Positions 44,574 through 54,323 are shown, numbered from the stretch's first letter. The stretch is 64,000 nt of DNA from Pseudomonas brassicacearum subsp. neoaurantiaca (GCF_013608025.1 NZ_VDLV01000004.1:1-64000); one strand, 5' to 3'. Translations and numbers: made by a program. The notes: generated by a model from the letters alone, not told the origin.

Positions 44574-45656
44574 ATGATCGTCCGCCCCGTCGCCCTGACA
44601 GATCTGCCTGCATTGTTGGACCTGGCCCGCTGCGCCGGCCCGGGCTTCACCAGCTTGCCGGCGAACGAGGAACGCCTGGCGCATCGCGTGCGCTGGGCGC
44701 AACGTACCTTTGCCGGACAGGTTGAAAGGGCTGATGCCGACTACCTGTTCGTGCTTGAGGACGATGATCGACAAGTGGTGGGCATCAGTGCGCTGACCGG
44801 GGCCGTCGGGGTTCGTGAACCCTGGTACAACTATCGCGTCGGCGTGACGGTCAGCTCGGCCCCTGAGCTGGGTATCCAGCGGCAGATCCCGACATTGTTC
44901 CTCAACAATGAGATGACCGGGCAATCGGAAATCTGCTCGTTGTTCCTGCGGCCCGATCAGCGTCGGGGCCATAATGGCCGGCTGCTGTCCTTGGCGCGCT
45001 TGTTGTTCGTCGCCGAGTTCCCCAGCCTGTTTGGCGAAAAGCTGATTGCCGAACTGCGCGGCCACGCCGATGAACAAGGCCGCTCGCCTTTTTGGGACAG
45101 CCTGGGAAGGCACTTCTTCCAGAAGGACTTCAGCTACGCCGATCAGCTGTCCGGCATGGGCAACAAATCATTCATCGCCGAATTGATGCCGCGTCAGCCG
45201 CTGTACACCTGCCTGCTCACCGAACAAGCCCAGGCCGTGATTGGCAAGGCTCACCCCAACACCGAACCGGCGTTGAAAATCCTCAGTGCCGAGGGTTTCG
45301 CCCATAAGGGGTACATTGATATTTTCGACGGCGGCCCGGTCGTCGAGGCGCCGGTGTCGAAGATCCGTAGCGTGCGCGACAGCCAGCCGCTGACGCTGGC
45401 GATCGGTACACCGGACGAACAGGCCCCGATCTGGCTGATTCATAACCGACGCCTGGAAAACTGCCGCGTCACCAGCGGCCGCGCCCATCAACACGGCGAT
45501 AGCCTGCTCGTCGACCGCGTCACCGCCAAACGCCTGCAAGTGCAGCCGGGTGACACCGTGCGCGCCTTAGCATTGCCCGAGCAGGGCAACAAGCGGTTGC
45601 AGCGTAACGGTGTGTTACGGGCTTTCCTGCCGGCGGGCTCTGGCCTGATGCCATAA
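44574..45656 (+). CDS. Arginine N-succinyltransferase subunit (AruG-like)
   Basis: A 360-aa AstA-family protein similar to the preceding one: VRPVALTDLPALLDLARCAGPGFTSLP, GRSPFWDSLGRHFFQKD and FIAELMPRQPLY. The C-terminus is longer than I expect for AruG, ending RNGVLRAFLPAGSGLMP. It follows the AruF-like gene by 61 bases with AAGGAG upstream and would form the heteromer with it. Confidence 0.82.
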   Translation: MIVRPVALTDLPALLDLARCAGPGFTSLPANEERLAHRVRWAQRTFAGQVERADADYLFVLEDDDRQVVGISALTGAVGVREPWYNYRVGVTVSSAPELGIQRQIPTLFLNNEMTGQSEICSLFLRPDQRRGHNGRLLSLARLLFVAEFPSLFGEKLIAELRGHADEQGRSPFWDSLGRHFFQKDFSYADQLSGMGNKSFIAELMPRQPLYTCLLTEQAQAVIGKAHPNTEPALKILSAEGFAHKGYIDIFDGGPVVEAPVSKIRSVRDSQPLTLAIGTPDEQAPIWLIHNRRLENCRVTSGRAHQHGDSLLVDRVTAKRLQVQPGDTVRALALPEQGNKRLQRNGVLRAFLPAGSGLMP

Positions 45657-45770
45657 CGGCATCGCCTATACGCATTCGTCATCATCTCTGCGCTTGCCAC
45701 GTGATAGCCTTTGGATCTTTCGGCGTTGACATTTTTGCTCAAGCCCTTCCATTCCATTGGTGGAACTCAT

Positions 45771-46640
45771 ATGTCCAGGCTCTCCCATCAAGATTTGCGT
45801 CGCAATTTTCGCCAACTGCTGGCTTCCAAGACCTGCTATCACACCGCCTCGGTGTTTGATCCAATGTCGGCGCGCATTGCCGCCGACCTGGGTTTCGAAG
45901 TGGGTATCCTGGGAGGCTCGGTGGCGTCGTTGCAGGTATTGGGCGCGCCGGACTTCGCATTGATCACCCTCAGTGAATTTGCCGAGCAGGCGACCCGGAT
46001 TGGCCGCGTGGCCCAACTGCCGTTCATTGCCGACGCCGACCATGGCTACGGCAACGCACTGAACGTGATGCGTACCATCATCGAACTCGAGCGCGCCGGC
46101 GTGGCTGCGCTGACCATCGAAGATACTTTGCTGCCGGCCCAGTTTGGTCGCAAATCCACCGACCTGATCAGCGTGGCCGAAGGCGTCGGCAAGATTCGCG
46201 CGGCATTGGAGGCACGGGTCGATTCGGAAATGGCGATCATTGCCCGCACCAATGCCGGGATCCTGCCGGTCCAGGAAATCATCAGCCGCACCCGGCAATA
46301 CGAACGGGCCGGCGCGGACGGCATCTGCATGGTGGGCGTGCAAGATTTCGAGCATTTGGAGCAGATCAGCGAAAACCTGAATGTCCCCTTGATGCTCGTG
46401 ACCTATGGCAATCCGTTGCTGCGGGATGATAAACGCCTGGCCGAGCTGGGCGTGCGCGTCACGATCGATGGCCATGGCGCCTATTTCGCCGCGATCAAGG
46501 CGACCTATGACAGCCTGCGGGAGCAACGTCAGATCTTCACCCAGGCATCAGACCTGAGCGCCACCGAACTGACCCACACCTACACCCAGCCCGAGGAATA
46601 TATCCGTTGGGCCGAGGAGTACATGAGCGTCAAGGAGTGA
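45771..46640 (+). CDS. Oxaloacetate decarboxylase (PEP mutase/isocitrate lyase family)
   Basis: A 289-aa enzyme resembling P. aeruginosa PA4872, a characterised oxaloacetate decarboxylase. The active-site elements [19 protein letters not shown] and [15 protein letters not shown] are typical; the isocitrate lyase K-K-C-G-H is absent. The start at 45771 ([11 protein letters not shown]) has no strong ribosome binding site (GGTGGAACTCAT). It may belong with the upstream succinyltransferase genes or stand alone. Confidence 0.88.
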   Translation: MSRLSHQDLRRNFRQLLASKTCYHTASVFDPMSARIAADLGFEVGILGGSVASLQVLGAPDFALITLSEFAEQATRIGRVAQLPFIADADHGYGNALNVMRTIIELERAGVAALTIEDTLLPAQFGRKSTDLISVAEGVGKIRAALEARVDSEMAIIARTNAGILPVQEIISRTRQYERAGADGICMVGVQDFEHLEQISENLNVPLMLVTYGNPLLRDDKRLAELGVRVTIDGHGAYFAAIKATYDSLREQRQIFTQASDLSATELTHTYTQPEEYIRWAEEYMSVKE

Positions 46641-46666
46641 GCTGATTCGCTGCCCAGGCGGCCGCA

Positions 46667-46765
46667 ATCGCGAGCAAGCTCGCTCCCACATAAATGGGTT
46701 GTGCCTCAAATATCCGTCTTACCACCGAGCCACTGTGGGAGCGAGCTTGCTCGCGAAAGCGGTGT
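46667..46765. repeat. Two type A REPs
   Basis: REP palindromes at 46667-46690 and about 46733-46756 lie between converging genes. Their GCTCCCACA ends face inward as in the element at 9791-9854. Confidence 0.75.
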
Positions 46766-46780
46766 CAGCGCGAATGAGCT

Positions 46781-48010
46781 TCAGCGCCCGCTACGCAACA
46801 TCTCCTTGGGCACATATTTGCCGATCTCGAACTTGCCAATAGCAGCGCGGTGGACTTCATCGGGGCCGTCGGCCAGGCGCAGGGTGCGTTGCATGGCATA
46901 CATATAGGCCAGGGGGAAATCATTGGAAACTCCCGCGCCGCCATGGACCTGGATCGCCCGGTCGATGACCTTCAAGGCCACGTTTGGCGCAACGACCTTG
47001 ATCTGGGCGATTTCACTCTTCGCCACTTTATTACCGACGGTATCCATCATGTACGCCGCCTTCAAGGTCAGCAGGCGCGCCATGTCGATTTCCATCCGCG
47101 AGTCGGCGATCTTGTCGATATTGCCGCCCAGGCGCGCCAACGGCTTGCCGAAGGCAGTGCGGCTGACGGCGCGCTTGCACATCAATTCCAAGGCGCGCTC
47201 CGCCATGCCGATGGAGCGCATGCAATGGTGAATCCGGCCTGGACCAAGACGGCCCTGGGCGATCTCGAAACCGCGTCCCTCGCCCAATAGGACGTTTTCG
47301 TACGGTACCCGCACGTTATCGAACAGCACTTCGGCATGACCGTGGGGTGCGTCGTCGTAGCCGAATACCGGCAATGGCCGGACGATTTTTACCCCGGGGG
47401 TGTCCACCGGTACCAAGATCATCGAGTGCTGGGCATGGCGTGGCGCGTCGGGGTTGCTCAAGCCCATGAAGATCAGGATCTTGCAGCGCGGATCGCAGGC
47501 ACCTGAAGTCCACCACTTCTTGCCATTGATGACCCATTGATCACCCTCACGCTCGGCGCGGGCGGCCATGTTGGTAGCGTCCGAAGAGGCGACGTCCGGT
47601 TCGGTCATGGCGAAAGCCGAGCGGATCTCGCCGCGCAGCAGCGGCTCAAGCCAGCGTTGCTTTTGTTCTTCGTTGGCGTAGCGCACCAGGACTTCCATGT
47701 TGCCGGTGTCCGGCGCCGAGCAGTTGAACGGCTCCGGCCCCAGCAATGAGCGTCCCATGATTTCCGCCAGCGGCGCGTATTCCAGGTTGGTCAGACCGGC
47801 GCCCAGTTCGGATTCCGGCAGGAACAGGTTCCACAAGCCCTCGGCTTTTGCCTTGGCCTTGAGTTCTTCCATGATGGCTGTGGGCTGCCAGCGGTCGCCT
47901 TCAGCCACCTGCCGCTCGAACACCGCTTCGGCCGGGTAGACGTAGGCATCCATGAACGCCGTGACGCGCTCACGCAGTTCTTGAACCTTGGGGGAGTAGG
48001 CAAAATCCAT
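46781..48010 (-). CDS. Acyl-CoA dehydrogenase
   Basis: A 409-aa flavoprotein acyl-CoA dehydrogenase: [17 protein letters not shown] (FAD-binding), [15 protein letters not shown], and the C-terminal [20 protein letters not shown]. The subgroup resembles ACAD10/11-like enzymes found in pseudomonads rather than isovaleryl-CoA dehydrogenase. The ATG at 48010 has AGAAGG eight bases upstream; a GTG at 48019 is in frame. It is divergent from the LysR gene, a likely regulator. Confidence 0.88.
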   Translation of the reverse strand: MDFAYSPKVQELRERVTAFMDAYVYPAEAVFERQVAEGDRWQPTAIMEELKAKAKAEGLWNLFLPESELGAGLTNLEYAPLAEIMGRSLLGPEPFNCSAPDTGNMEVLVRYANEEQKQRWLEPLLRGEIRSAFAMTEPDVASSDATNMAARAEREGDQWVINGKKWWTSGACDPRCKILIFMGLSNPDAPRHAQHSMILVPVDTPGVKIVRPLPVFGYDDAPHGHAEVLFDNVRVPYENVLLGEGRGFEIAQGRLGPGRIHHCMRSIGMAERALELMCKRAVSRTAFGKPLARLGGNIDKIADSRMEIDMARLLTLKAAYMMDTVGNKVAKSEIAQIKVVAPNVALKVIDRAIQVHGGAGVSNDFPLAYMYAMQRTLRLADGPDEVHRAAIGKFEIGKYVPKEMLRSGR

Positions 48011-48186
48011 CGGCAGCACCTTCTGGCAGAGGTTGTTTTCAGGTCATGAAAGCGATGCTAGTTCAGCTACGAAAATTTACCTAACCTATTCTCGGCGTGT
48101 ATTAACATTCATCACCGATATATGGTTCACTGATTTGCATTGCCACCCGGCACCTCATACAAGCCCAAGAATAAGAGTGCAGCGCC

Positions 48187-49116
48187 ATGAATCTGAGCAA
48201 GGTCGACCTCAACCTTTTCATTGTCTTCGATGCCATCTACACCGAAGCCAACCTGACCCGCGCCGGGCAGATCGTCGGTATCACTCAGCCGGCCGTGTCC
48301 AACGCCTTGGCGCGCTTGCGCGAGACCTTCAACGACCCGCTGTTCGTGCGCACCGCCCAAGGGATGGTGCCCACGCCCATGGCCCAGAATATTATCGGGC
48401 CGGTGCGCAACGCCTTGTCGCTGCTACGGGTGTCGGTGCAGGAAAGCCGGATCTTCAATCCGCTGCAAGCCGTCAAGACCTACCGCATCAGCATGACCGA
48501 CCTCACCGAAGGCGTGATCCTGCCGCCGCTGTTCCAGCGCTTGCGCCGCCTGGCGCCGACGGTGGCCATCGAGAGTTTCCTGTCCAAGCGTCGGGAAACC
48601 ACCAAGGAACTGGCCGCCGGACGCCTGGACTTCGCGGTCGACGCCCCACTCAACACTGACCCGCAGGTGCGCCACGTCAAGCTGATGGAAGACCGTTACG
48701 TGTGCGCCATGCGCAAGGGTCATCCGTTGGCAGGCAAGGAGAAGCTCAGTCTTGACGATTACCTGGCCCAGACCCATGTGCATATTTCCAGTCGCCGCAA
48801 CGGCCTGGGCTATGTCGATCTGGCCCTCGGTAAAATAGGCATACAGCGCAAGATTGCCCTGCGCTCGCAACACTATTTGATGGCTTCCCAAGTGCTGCAG
48901 CAGACCGACATGGTCATGACGGTTCCCGAACGTTTTGCCCGCCGCCACGATCTGCATGCGGTCCACGTGCCCGTCAACGATGTACCGCCGGTGGAGACCC
49001 ATCTCTACTGGCATGAAAGCACTGACCAGGACCCGGCCAACCGTTGGATGCGCGAACAGATGATCGAGCTGTGCCAGCAGGTGACGGCCCATGAGAAGAA
49101 GCTCGATAGGGTCTAG
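48187..49116 (+). CDS. LysR-type transcriptional regulator
   Basis: A 309-aa LysR protein. The helix-turn-helix is in NLFIVFDAIYTEANLTRAGQIVGITQPAVSNALARLRETF, followed by DPLFVRTAQGMVPTP, and the effector domain covers residues about 95-300. It is transcribed away from the acyl-CoA dehydrogenase gene with 176 bases between, the usual layout for a LysR activator and its target. Ligand unknown. Confidence 0.9.
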   Translation: MNLSKVDLNLFIVFDAIYTEANLTRAGQIVGITQPAVSNALARLRETFNDPLFVRTAQGMVPTPMAQNIIGPVRNALSLLRVSVQESRIFNPLQAVKTYRISMTDLTEGVILPPLFQRLRRLAPTVAIESFLSKRRETTKELAAGRLDFAVDAPLNTDPQVRHVKLMEDRYVCAMRKGHPLAGKEKLSLDDYLAQTHVHISSRRNGLGYVDLALGKIGIQRKIALRSQHYLMASQVLQQTDMVMTVPERFARRHDLHAVHVPVNDVPPVETHLYWHESTDQDPANRWMREQMIELCQQVTAHEKKLDRV

Positions 49117-49128
49117 CAGGCCATAAAT

Positions 49129-49218
49129 TGTGGGAGCGAGCTTGCTCGCGATTGCGTCGGCACATCCGATATTTCCCTGGCTGACACACCGCTATCGCGA
49201 GCAAGCTCGCTCCCACAG
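49129..49218. repeat. REPIN (type A)
   Basis: Facing copies of GTGGGAGCGAGCTTGCTCGC at 49129-49152 and 49195-49218, upstream of the liuR promoter. Confidence 0.85.
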
Positions 49219-49249
49219 GTCCGCCGGATGTCATGCAGGCGCTCTTATC

Positions 49250-49265
49250 TTGACGTGAACGTCAA
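49250..49265 (+). promoter_or_regulatory. LiuR operator in the liuR-liuE promoter
   Basis: TTGACGTGAACGTCAA is a palindrome with seven-base arms (TTGACGT/ACGTCAA). It overlaps a TTGACG that would be the -35, with a possible -10 (TAGCTT, 49274-49279) 18 bases on, the stretched spacing typical of MerR-regulated promoters. The same core appears at 54398-54413 and 54441-54457. Confidence 0.8.
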
Positions 49266-49309
49266 CCTGCCCTTAGCTTAGCGCTAATTCTTTCGTTTCG
49301 AGCGCTTCC

Positions 49310-49711
49310 ATGAGCAGCCAGACCTACAGCATCTCCGACCTCGCCCGCGAATTGGATATCACCACCCGAGCCATTCGCTTCTACGAAGAACAGGGCCTGT
49401 TGAGCCCGGAGCGTCGTGGCCAGGAGCGTGTCTATTCACCGCGGGACAAGGTCAGCCTGAAACTGATCCTGCGAGGCAAGCGCATTGGTTTCTCCCTCGC
49501 CGAATGCCGCGAGCTGATCGAACTGTACGACCCCAGCAGCGGCAATCAGAAACAACTCCACAGCATGCTGGCGAAAATCGCCGAGCGCCGTGAGCAGCTC
49601 GAACAGCAGCTACTGGATATCGAACAGATGAAGCTGGAGCTCGACACCGCCGAGGAACGCTGCATCCAGGCGCTGGAGCAGACGATCAAGGGCGAGGAAA
49701 TCGTCCAGTAA
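49310..49711 (+). CDS. liuR: MerR-family regulator of leucine catabolism
   Basis: A 133-aa MerR protein: ISDLARELDITTRAIRFYEEQGLL is the winged helix, followed by a long dimerisation coiled coil (MLAKIAERREQLEQQLLDIEQMKLEL). No Cys metal site, as expected for LiuR, which senses branched-chain acyl-CoA intermediates. It precedes liuE, and LiuR-type palindromes stand before it and before liuA. Confidence 0.9.
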   Translation: MSSQTYSISDLARELDITTRAIRFYEEQGLLSPERRGQERVYSPRDKVSLKLILRGKRIGFSLAECRELIELYDPSSGNQKQLHSMLAKIAERREQLEQQLLDIEQMKLELDTAEERCIQALEQTIKGEEIVQ

Positions 49712-49724
49712 CACAACAGTAACC

Positions 49725-49815
49725 CTGTGGGAGCGAGCTTGCTCGCGATGGCGGAGTGTCAGTCAATATCAATTTTGTCAGTTTTACCGCTATCGCGAGC
49801 AAGCTCGCTCCCACA
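49725..49815. repeat. REPIN (type A) between liuR and liuE
   Basis: Facing copies of GTGGGAGCGAGCTTGCTCGC at 49725-49748 and 49792-49815 sit in the liuR-liuE gap. If both genes are in one transcript, the REPIN would fold in the mRNA between them. Confidence 0.85.
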
Positions 49816-49866
49816 AGGGTCCCATCATCGTTCACGATGTTCTGCAACCCACTACAGGTCAACCCC

Positions 49867-50766
49867 ATGTCCCTCCCCTCCTTTGTACGCCTGATCGAAG
49901 TCGGCCCGCGCGACGGCCTGCAGAATGAATCGCAACCCATCAGCGTCGCCGACAAGGTGCGCCTGGTGGATGCTCTGGGCGCTGCCGGCCTCGGTTACAT
50001 CGAAGTCGGCAGCTTTGTCTCGCCTAAATGGGTGCCGCAGATGGCCGGCTCGGCCGAAGTCTTCGCGCAAATCCAGCGCAAGCCCGGCGTGACGTATGGC
50101 GCCTTGGCGCCGAACCTGAGGGGTTTTGAAGATGCGCTGGCAGCAGGCGTGAAAGAGGTCGCGGTGTTCGCCGCTGCGTCCGAAGCGTTTTCCCAGCGCA
50201 ACATCAACTGCACCATCAAGGAAAGCCTGGAGCGCTTCGCTCCGATCATGGAGTCGGCGAAGCGCAACGGTGTCAGCGTACGCGGCTACGTATCGTGTGT
50301 GCTGGGTTGCCCTTATGAAGGCGACGTCAAGCCTGAACAAGTGGCCTGGGTCGCCCGGGAGTTGTACGCGATGGGCTGCTATGAAGTATCCCTGGGCGAC
50401 ACCATCGGCACCGGTACCGCCGGCGCGACGCGCAGGATGTTCGAGGTGGTGAGCGCCGACGTGCCTCGGGACAAACTTGCGGGACATTTCCACGACACCT
50501 ACGGCCAGGCCCTGGCCAATGTCTACGCCAGCCTCCTGGAGGGCATCGCCGTGTTCGACAGTTCCATCGCAGGCCTGGGTGGCTGTCCTTATGCCAAGGG
50601 TGCCAGCGGTAACGTCGCGACTGAAGACGTGCTGTACCTGCTCAATGGCCTCGGCATCGAGACCGGCATCGACCTGGACGCGCTCATCGCCGCGGGCCGG
50701 CAGATTTGTGACGTGCTCGGCCGTCCGACCGGTTCGCGCGTTGCGAAGGCGCGGCTGGCGCAGTGA
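49867..50766 (+). CDS. liuE: Hydroxymethylglutaryl-CoA lyase
   Basis: A 299-aa lyase (also called MvaB) that splits HMG-CoA into acetyl-CoA and acetoacetate, the last step of leucine breakdown. Signatures: EVGPRDGLQNE (metal Asp and catalytic Arg), YVSCVLGCPYEGDV and GLGGCPYAKGASGNVATED with the catalytic Cys. The start ATG 49867 comes after the REPIN; upstream reading through 49756 is repeat-derived. The gene for the CrcY RNA begins 150 bases downstream. Confidence 0.93.
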   Translation: MSLPSFVRLIEVGPRDGLQNESQPISVADKVRLVDALGAAGLGYIEVGSFVSPKWVPQMAGSAEVFAQIQRKPGVTYGALAPNLRGFEDALAAGVKEVAVFAAASEAFSQRNINCTIKESLERFAPIMESAKRNGVSVRGYVSCVLGCPYEGDVKPEQVAWVARELYAMGCYEVSLGDTIGTGTAGATRRMFEVVSADVPRDKLAGHFHDTYGQALANVYASLLEGIAVFDSSIAGLGGCPYAKGASGNVATEDVLYLLNGLGIETGIDLDALIAAGRQICDVLGRPTGSRVAKARLAQ

Positions 50767-50768
50767 GG

Positions 50769-50809
50769 TGTTACCGCCCCCGTTTGTAACGGGGGTGAAA
50801 CGAGTAACA
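50769..50809 (+). promoter_or_regulatory. Probable CbrB activator sites upstream of crcY
   Basis: TGTTAC (50769-50774), GTAACG (50786-50791) and GTAACA (50804-50809) lie 80-120 bases upstream of the sigma-54 promoter. CbrB, the response regulator that activates crcZ and crcY, is reported to bind TGTTAC/GTAACA-type repeats. The first motif begins right after the liuE stop codon. Confidence 0.6.
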
Positions 50810-50890
50810 CGGAAACAATTTGTCAGGGTTTCCAGGAATGAATTTTCCGACAAAAAAATCAAGCCGTTGATTTATATAGGATTTTTAAAG

Positions 50891-50907
50891 TTGGCACGGC
50901 ACCTGCT
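50891..50907 (+). promoter_or_regulatory. Sigma-54 promoter of crcY
   Basis: TTGGCACGGCACCTGCT agrees with the sigma-54 consensus YTGGCACGrNNNTTGCW at almost every fixed position, with the -24 GG and -12 GC correctly spaced. Transcription should start about 12 bases beyond the -12 element, near 50917. Confidence 0.85.
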
Positions 50908-50916
50908 ATATCTCTT

Positions 50917-51297
50917 GCACAACAAGAATAAAAAAAAGCGACAACCCAATAAAAACAAGACGAAACGACTCTGACATAACAAAAACAACACGACAGAGAC
51001 GTAGCTAACAGATTTTTTTGGAGAAGATGTGCTTTTCAGGGTGCTTTCAGGAGCAACCCGCAACCGGGCAGAGAACAATAAAACTACCTTCAGGTAGCTC
51101 CCGAATCGGTTGGATCGCCAGGCGAAAAAGCAGATCAGCGCTCAAAAAAATACGTTTGCTCTTGATCCCGGATGGGGATCGCCAAAAACAGCGGTAAAGG
51201 GCCACGGCTGCCAAAAACAACAACAGGCCGCCCCTCAATAATAAAAAAAGAGCACGCGACGACAAAATTAAAGGGGAGCTTCGGCTCCCCTTTGTGC
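50917..51297 (+). ncRNA. crcY: CrcY-type small RNA (Hfq/Crc-sequestering)
   Basis: About 380 bases between the sigma-54 promoter and a strong hairpin with a TTCG loop (51270-51293). The region has no good coding frame but several A-rich motifs of the CA type: AACAAGAATAA (from 50921), AATAAAAACAAG, AACAAAAACAAC, AACAATAAAAC, AAAAACAACAAC and AATAATAAAA. These bind Hfq/Crc. The start GCACAACAAG and the length (CrcZ 407 nt, CrcY near 368 nt) fit. In P. putida crcY is next to mvaB, as here, so I assign CrcY rather than CrcZ. By sequestering Hfq/Crc it relieves catabolite repression when carbon is poor. Confidence 0.88.
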
Positions 51298-51539
51298 TTT
51301 CTGCGTTTTCTCCCGCTTCGCCCAACGATCACGATCACGATCACCCTCGCCTCGGCTTGCCCGATTCCCGTCTATTGCCAATGTTCCGCCGTGGACTTAT
51401 AAGGGTCGTTCCCTTCCGGGGAAACGACGTACATGAATCCAGGCCTCCCGCGGTTAGCCTGGTGCAGTTCCGTTGATGGTGCTGTTCAACGTCACATCTG
51501 TGAATGCACGTCTCTTTAATTATTAAGGAGACGCTCCAC

Positions 51540-52580
51540 ATGACCCTTCTACAAACGTTCGAATTACCTGAAGACGTCCATGCCGACCAAGGCAATCTTT
51601 GGCTGGGCCAACGGCTCATCCAGGCTTGGCGCAAGGACGGTATTTTCCAGATCAGGACAGAGCCCGCCCAGGACAAGAAAATCCAAGGGGCAATGGCCGC
51701 CAGCAAAGCTTTTTTCAAACAATCCGCCCAAGAAAAATCCAGGCACGTCAGCGATCTCAGCTACGCGGGTTACGTCGCGTCGGGGGAGGAAATGACCGCA
51801 GGCGAGTTCGACCAGTCGGAAATTTTCACGATCTGCAAGGATTTGCCGCAACACGATGATCGCGTCAAAGGAGGCTGGCCCTGCCATGGCCCGGTGCCTT
51901 GGCCCAATGACGCCTACCGCGACAGCATGAACGCCTACCTGGCAGAGCTGGATCTCATCGGAGAAAAGCTACTAAAACTCGTCGCACTTGGCTTGGGGCT
52001 GGAAATACACACCCTGACGAATCTGAGTCAGGACGGTTGGCATCATATGCGCGTGTTGCGTTTTCCCAGCGAATCTTCAAAAACCTGCCGGGGCATCGGC
52101 GCCCATACTGACTATGGGATGCTGGTGATCGCTACACAGGATGACGTGGGGGGGTTATATATCCGTCCTCCCGTCAAAGGCGAACACCGTAATCGCAACT
52201 GGCTCTCGGCGGAAAGTACTGCGGGGCTATTCGAAAATGATGAGCCTTGGACGTTCGTGACACCGCAACCATCAGTGCTGACCGTGTTTCCAGGTGACAT
52301 CTTGCAATTCATGACCGACGGATATCTGTTATCCACGCCCCACAAGGTCAAGCTCAACACCCGGGAACGTTTTGCCATGGCTTATTTCCACGAGCCAAGC
52401 TTCAAGGCCTCGGTGCGGCCATTGCTGAAGGCGGACGATGGCGCACGCATCCACTACGGTGAGCATTTCACGCAAATGTTCATGCGTTGCTACCCGGACC
52501 GGGTGACAACCCAACGGATCCATAAAGAAAATCGACTGCGACATCTTGAAGAGATCCGGCTGGCGGATAGGGCCAACTAA
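51540..52580 (+). CDS. efe: Ethylene-forming enzyme homologue (2-oxoglutarate/Fe(II) oxygenase)
   Basis: A 346-aa protein that, as I recall the P. syringae ethylene-forming enzyme (350 aa), aligns with it without gaps at most positions. Iron ligands His189, Asp191 and His268, 2-oxoglutarate Arg277, arginine-binding Arg171, Glu84 and Tyr192, and Ala198, Phe283, Phe310 and Arg316 are all in place. EFE turns 2-oxoglutarate into ethylene and CO2 in an arginine-dependent reaction and also hydroxylates arginine. Differences near the site include Met194, Thr199 and Met280. AAGGAG (51525-51530) precedes ATG 51540. Codon use is less GC-rich than in neighbours. A terminator follows at 52599-52629. Confidence 0.93.
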   Translation: MTLLQTFELPEDVHADQGNLWLGQRLIQAWRKDGIFQIRTEPAQDKKIQGAMAASKAFFKQSAQEKSRHVSDLSYAGYVASGEEMTAGEFDQSEIFTICKDLPQHDDRVKGGWPCHGPVPWPNDAYRDSMNAYLAELDLIGEKLLKLVALGLGLEIHTLTNLSQDGWHHMRVLRFPSESSKTCRGIGAHTDYGMLVIATQDDVGGLYIRPPVKGEHRNRNWLSAESTAGLFENDEPWTFVTPQPSVLTVFPGDILQFMTDGYLLSTPHKVKLNTRERFAMAYFHEPSFKASVRPLLKADDGARIHYGEHFTQMFMRCYPDRVTTQRIHKENRLRHLEEIRLADRAN

Positions 52581-52598
52581 AGCGCAAAAGAGCCAATT

Positions 52599-52629
52599 GT
52601 CCCGCCCGTCCATCGAGCGGGACTTTTTT
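52599..52629 (+). terminator. Rho-independent terminator after efe
   Basis: GTCCCGC (52599-52605) pairs with GCGGGAC (52617-52623), followed by TTTTTT (52624-52629). It directly abuts the stop codon of the converging acyl-CoA synthetase gene. Confidence 0.85.
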
Positions 52630-54323
52630 CACTCCGTCTTCGCCAGTTCTTCCATGCTGATTTCACGCATGCGAAATTTCTGGATCTTGCCAGTGACCGT
52701 CATCGGGAATTCTTCGACGAATTTGAAATGACGCGGCGTCTTGAAATGGGCGATGCGCTCCTTGCACCAGGCTTGCAGTTCTTGTTCGGTGGCACTGTGG
52801 CCGGGATGGAACTTGATCCAGGCGACGATCTCCTCGCCATAACGCGAGCACGGGATACCGATCACCTGCACATCGGCCACTGCGGGATGGGTGAAAAAGA
52901 ACTCCTCCAGCTCGCGCGGGTAAACATTCTCCCCGCCACGGATGATCATGTCCTTGTTGCGCCCGACGATGCAGACGTAACCCTGCTCGTCCATGGTCGC
53001 CAGGTCGCCGGTGTGCATCCAGCCTTGCGGATCGATGGCATCGGCGGTGCCCTTGGGGTTGTTCCAATAGCCGAGCATTACGCTGTAGCCCCGCGTGCAT
53101 AATTCACCAATGGTCCCGCGGGGAACAATATCGCCCGCCGCGTCGATGATCTTGCTTTCGAGTTGCGGCTGGGTCCGCCCGACGGTGGTCACGCGCAATC
53201 CCAGCTCATCCGTGGGACCGGTCTGCAACGACACCGGACTGGTTTCCGTCATGCCATAGGCAATCTGCACCTCAGCCATGTGCATCTCGTTGATGACCCG
53301 CCGCATCACCTCGATGGGGCAAGTGGCCCCAGCCATGATTCCGGTGCGCAGGCTGGACAGGTCGAAATCCCCTCGCTGTGGCTGGTCGAGCATGGCGATG
53401 AACATCGTGGGAACGCCGTACAGCGCCGTGGCTTTTTCCTCGGCCACGGTCCGCAGGGTCAGCAAGGGATCGAAGGCATCGCTGGGGTAGATCATGGTGC
53501 TGGCGTGCGTCACGCACCCCAGGTTGCCCATGACCATGCCGAAGCAGTGATACAGCGGCACCGGGATCACCAGCCGATCGTCAGCGCTCAGGCCGAGACT
53601 TTCGCCGACCATGTAACCGTTGTTGAGAATGTTGTGATGGCTGAGGGTCGCGCCCTTGGGAAATCCGGTGGTGCCTGAGGTGTACTGGATATTCACCGGC
53701 TGATCGAAATGCAGGCTCCCCTGACGCTCGGCCAATTGCCCTGGCGACACCGCTGCGCCGAGGGCGGCCAACTGCGACCAGGACAAAAAGCCCGAGGGCG
53801 GCTGCGGATCAAGGCTGATCACGCCGCGCAGGTCTGGCAGGCGCTCGCTTCGCAATTGCCCGATCGCTTGCTCTGCCAACTCCGGCGCCAGCGCTTGCAG
53901 CATGGCGTGGTAATCCGAGGTCTTGAACGCTCCCGCGCACACCAGCCATTGGCAACCGGATTGCTTCAGCACGTACTCGAGTTCAGAGGCGCGATACGCG
54001 GGATTGATGTTGACCAGGATCACCCCGATCTTCGCGCTCGCGAACTGAGTGATGCACCATTGCGCGCAATTCGGCGCCCAGATGCCGAGGCGGTCGCCGG
54101 TCTGCAGGCCCAGCGCCAGGAAGGCCCGGGCATGCAGGTCGACCGCTTCGGCCAGTTCACGCCAGCTGTAGCGCAGCGACTGGTGGCGAACCACCAGCGC
54201 CTCGCCGTCAGGGAATTGGGCGACAGTCTGGTCGAACGCCTGGCCGATGGTCTGCGCGAGCAAGGCCTTGGCCTGGGAGCCGCGGGTGTAGCTGAGTTGC
54301 GGGTGAGAACAGGGTTGATCCAT
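52629..54323 (-). CDS. Acyl-CoA synthetase (AMP-forming), probable isovalerate/short-chain CoA ligase
   Basis: A 564-aa AMP-binding enzyme: P-loop [26 protein letters not shown], and the C-terminal hinge and Lys [11 protein letters not shown]. It activates a fatty or branched acid to its CoA ester. It is divergent from liuA across a region with two LiuR operators, so it probably feeds external isovalerate or a related acid into this pathway. The substrate is inferred from the context. Confidence 0.88.
   Translation of the reverse strand: MDQPCSHPQLSYTRGSQAKALLAQTIGQAFDQTVAQFPDGEALVVRHQSLRYSWRELAEAVDLHARAFLALGLQTGDRLGIWAPNCAQWCITQFASAKIGVILVNINPAYRASELEYVLKQSGCQWLVCAGAFKTSDYHAMLQALAPELAEQAIGQLRSERLPDLRGVISLDPQPPSGFLSWSQLAALGAAVSPGQLAERQGSLHFDQPVNIQYTSGTTGFPKGATLSHHNILNNGYMVGESLGLSADDRLVIPVPLYHCFGMVMGNLGCVTHASTMIYPSDAFDPLLTLRTVAEEKATALYGVPTMFIAMLDQPQRGDFDLSSLRTGIMAGATCPIEVMRRVINEMHMAEVQIAYGMTETSPVSLQTGPTDELGLRVTTVGRTQPQLESKIIDAAGDIVPRGTIGELCTRGYSVMLGYWNNPKGTADAIDPQGWMHTGDLATMDEQGYVCIVGRNKDMIIRGGENVYPRELEEFFFTHPAVADVQVIGIPCSRYGEEIVAWIKFHPGHSATEQELQAWCKERIAHFKTPRHFKFVEEFPMTVTGKIQKFRMREISMEELAKTE

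Noticed and set aside
51304..51539. Possible extra small gene between crcY and efe
   Set aside because: The short frames here have no ribosome binding sites; CGATCACGATCACGATCA near 51327-51344 is a simple repeat and the rest is most likely the efe 5' untranslated region.
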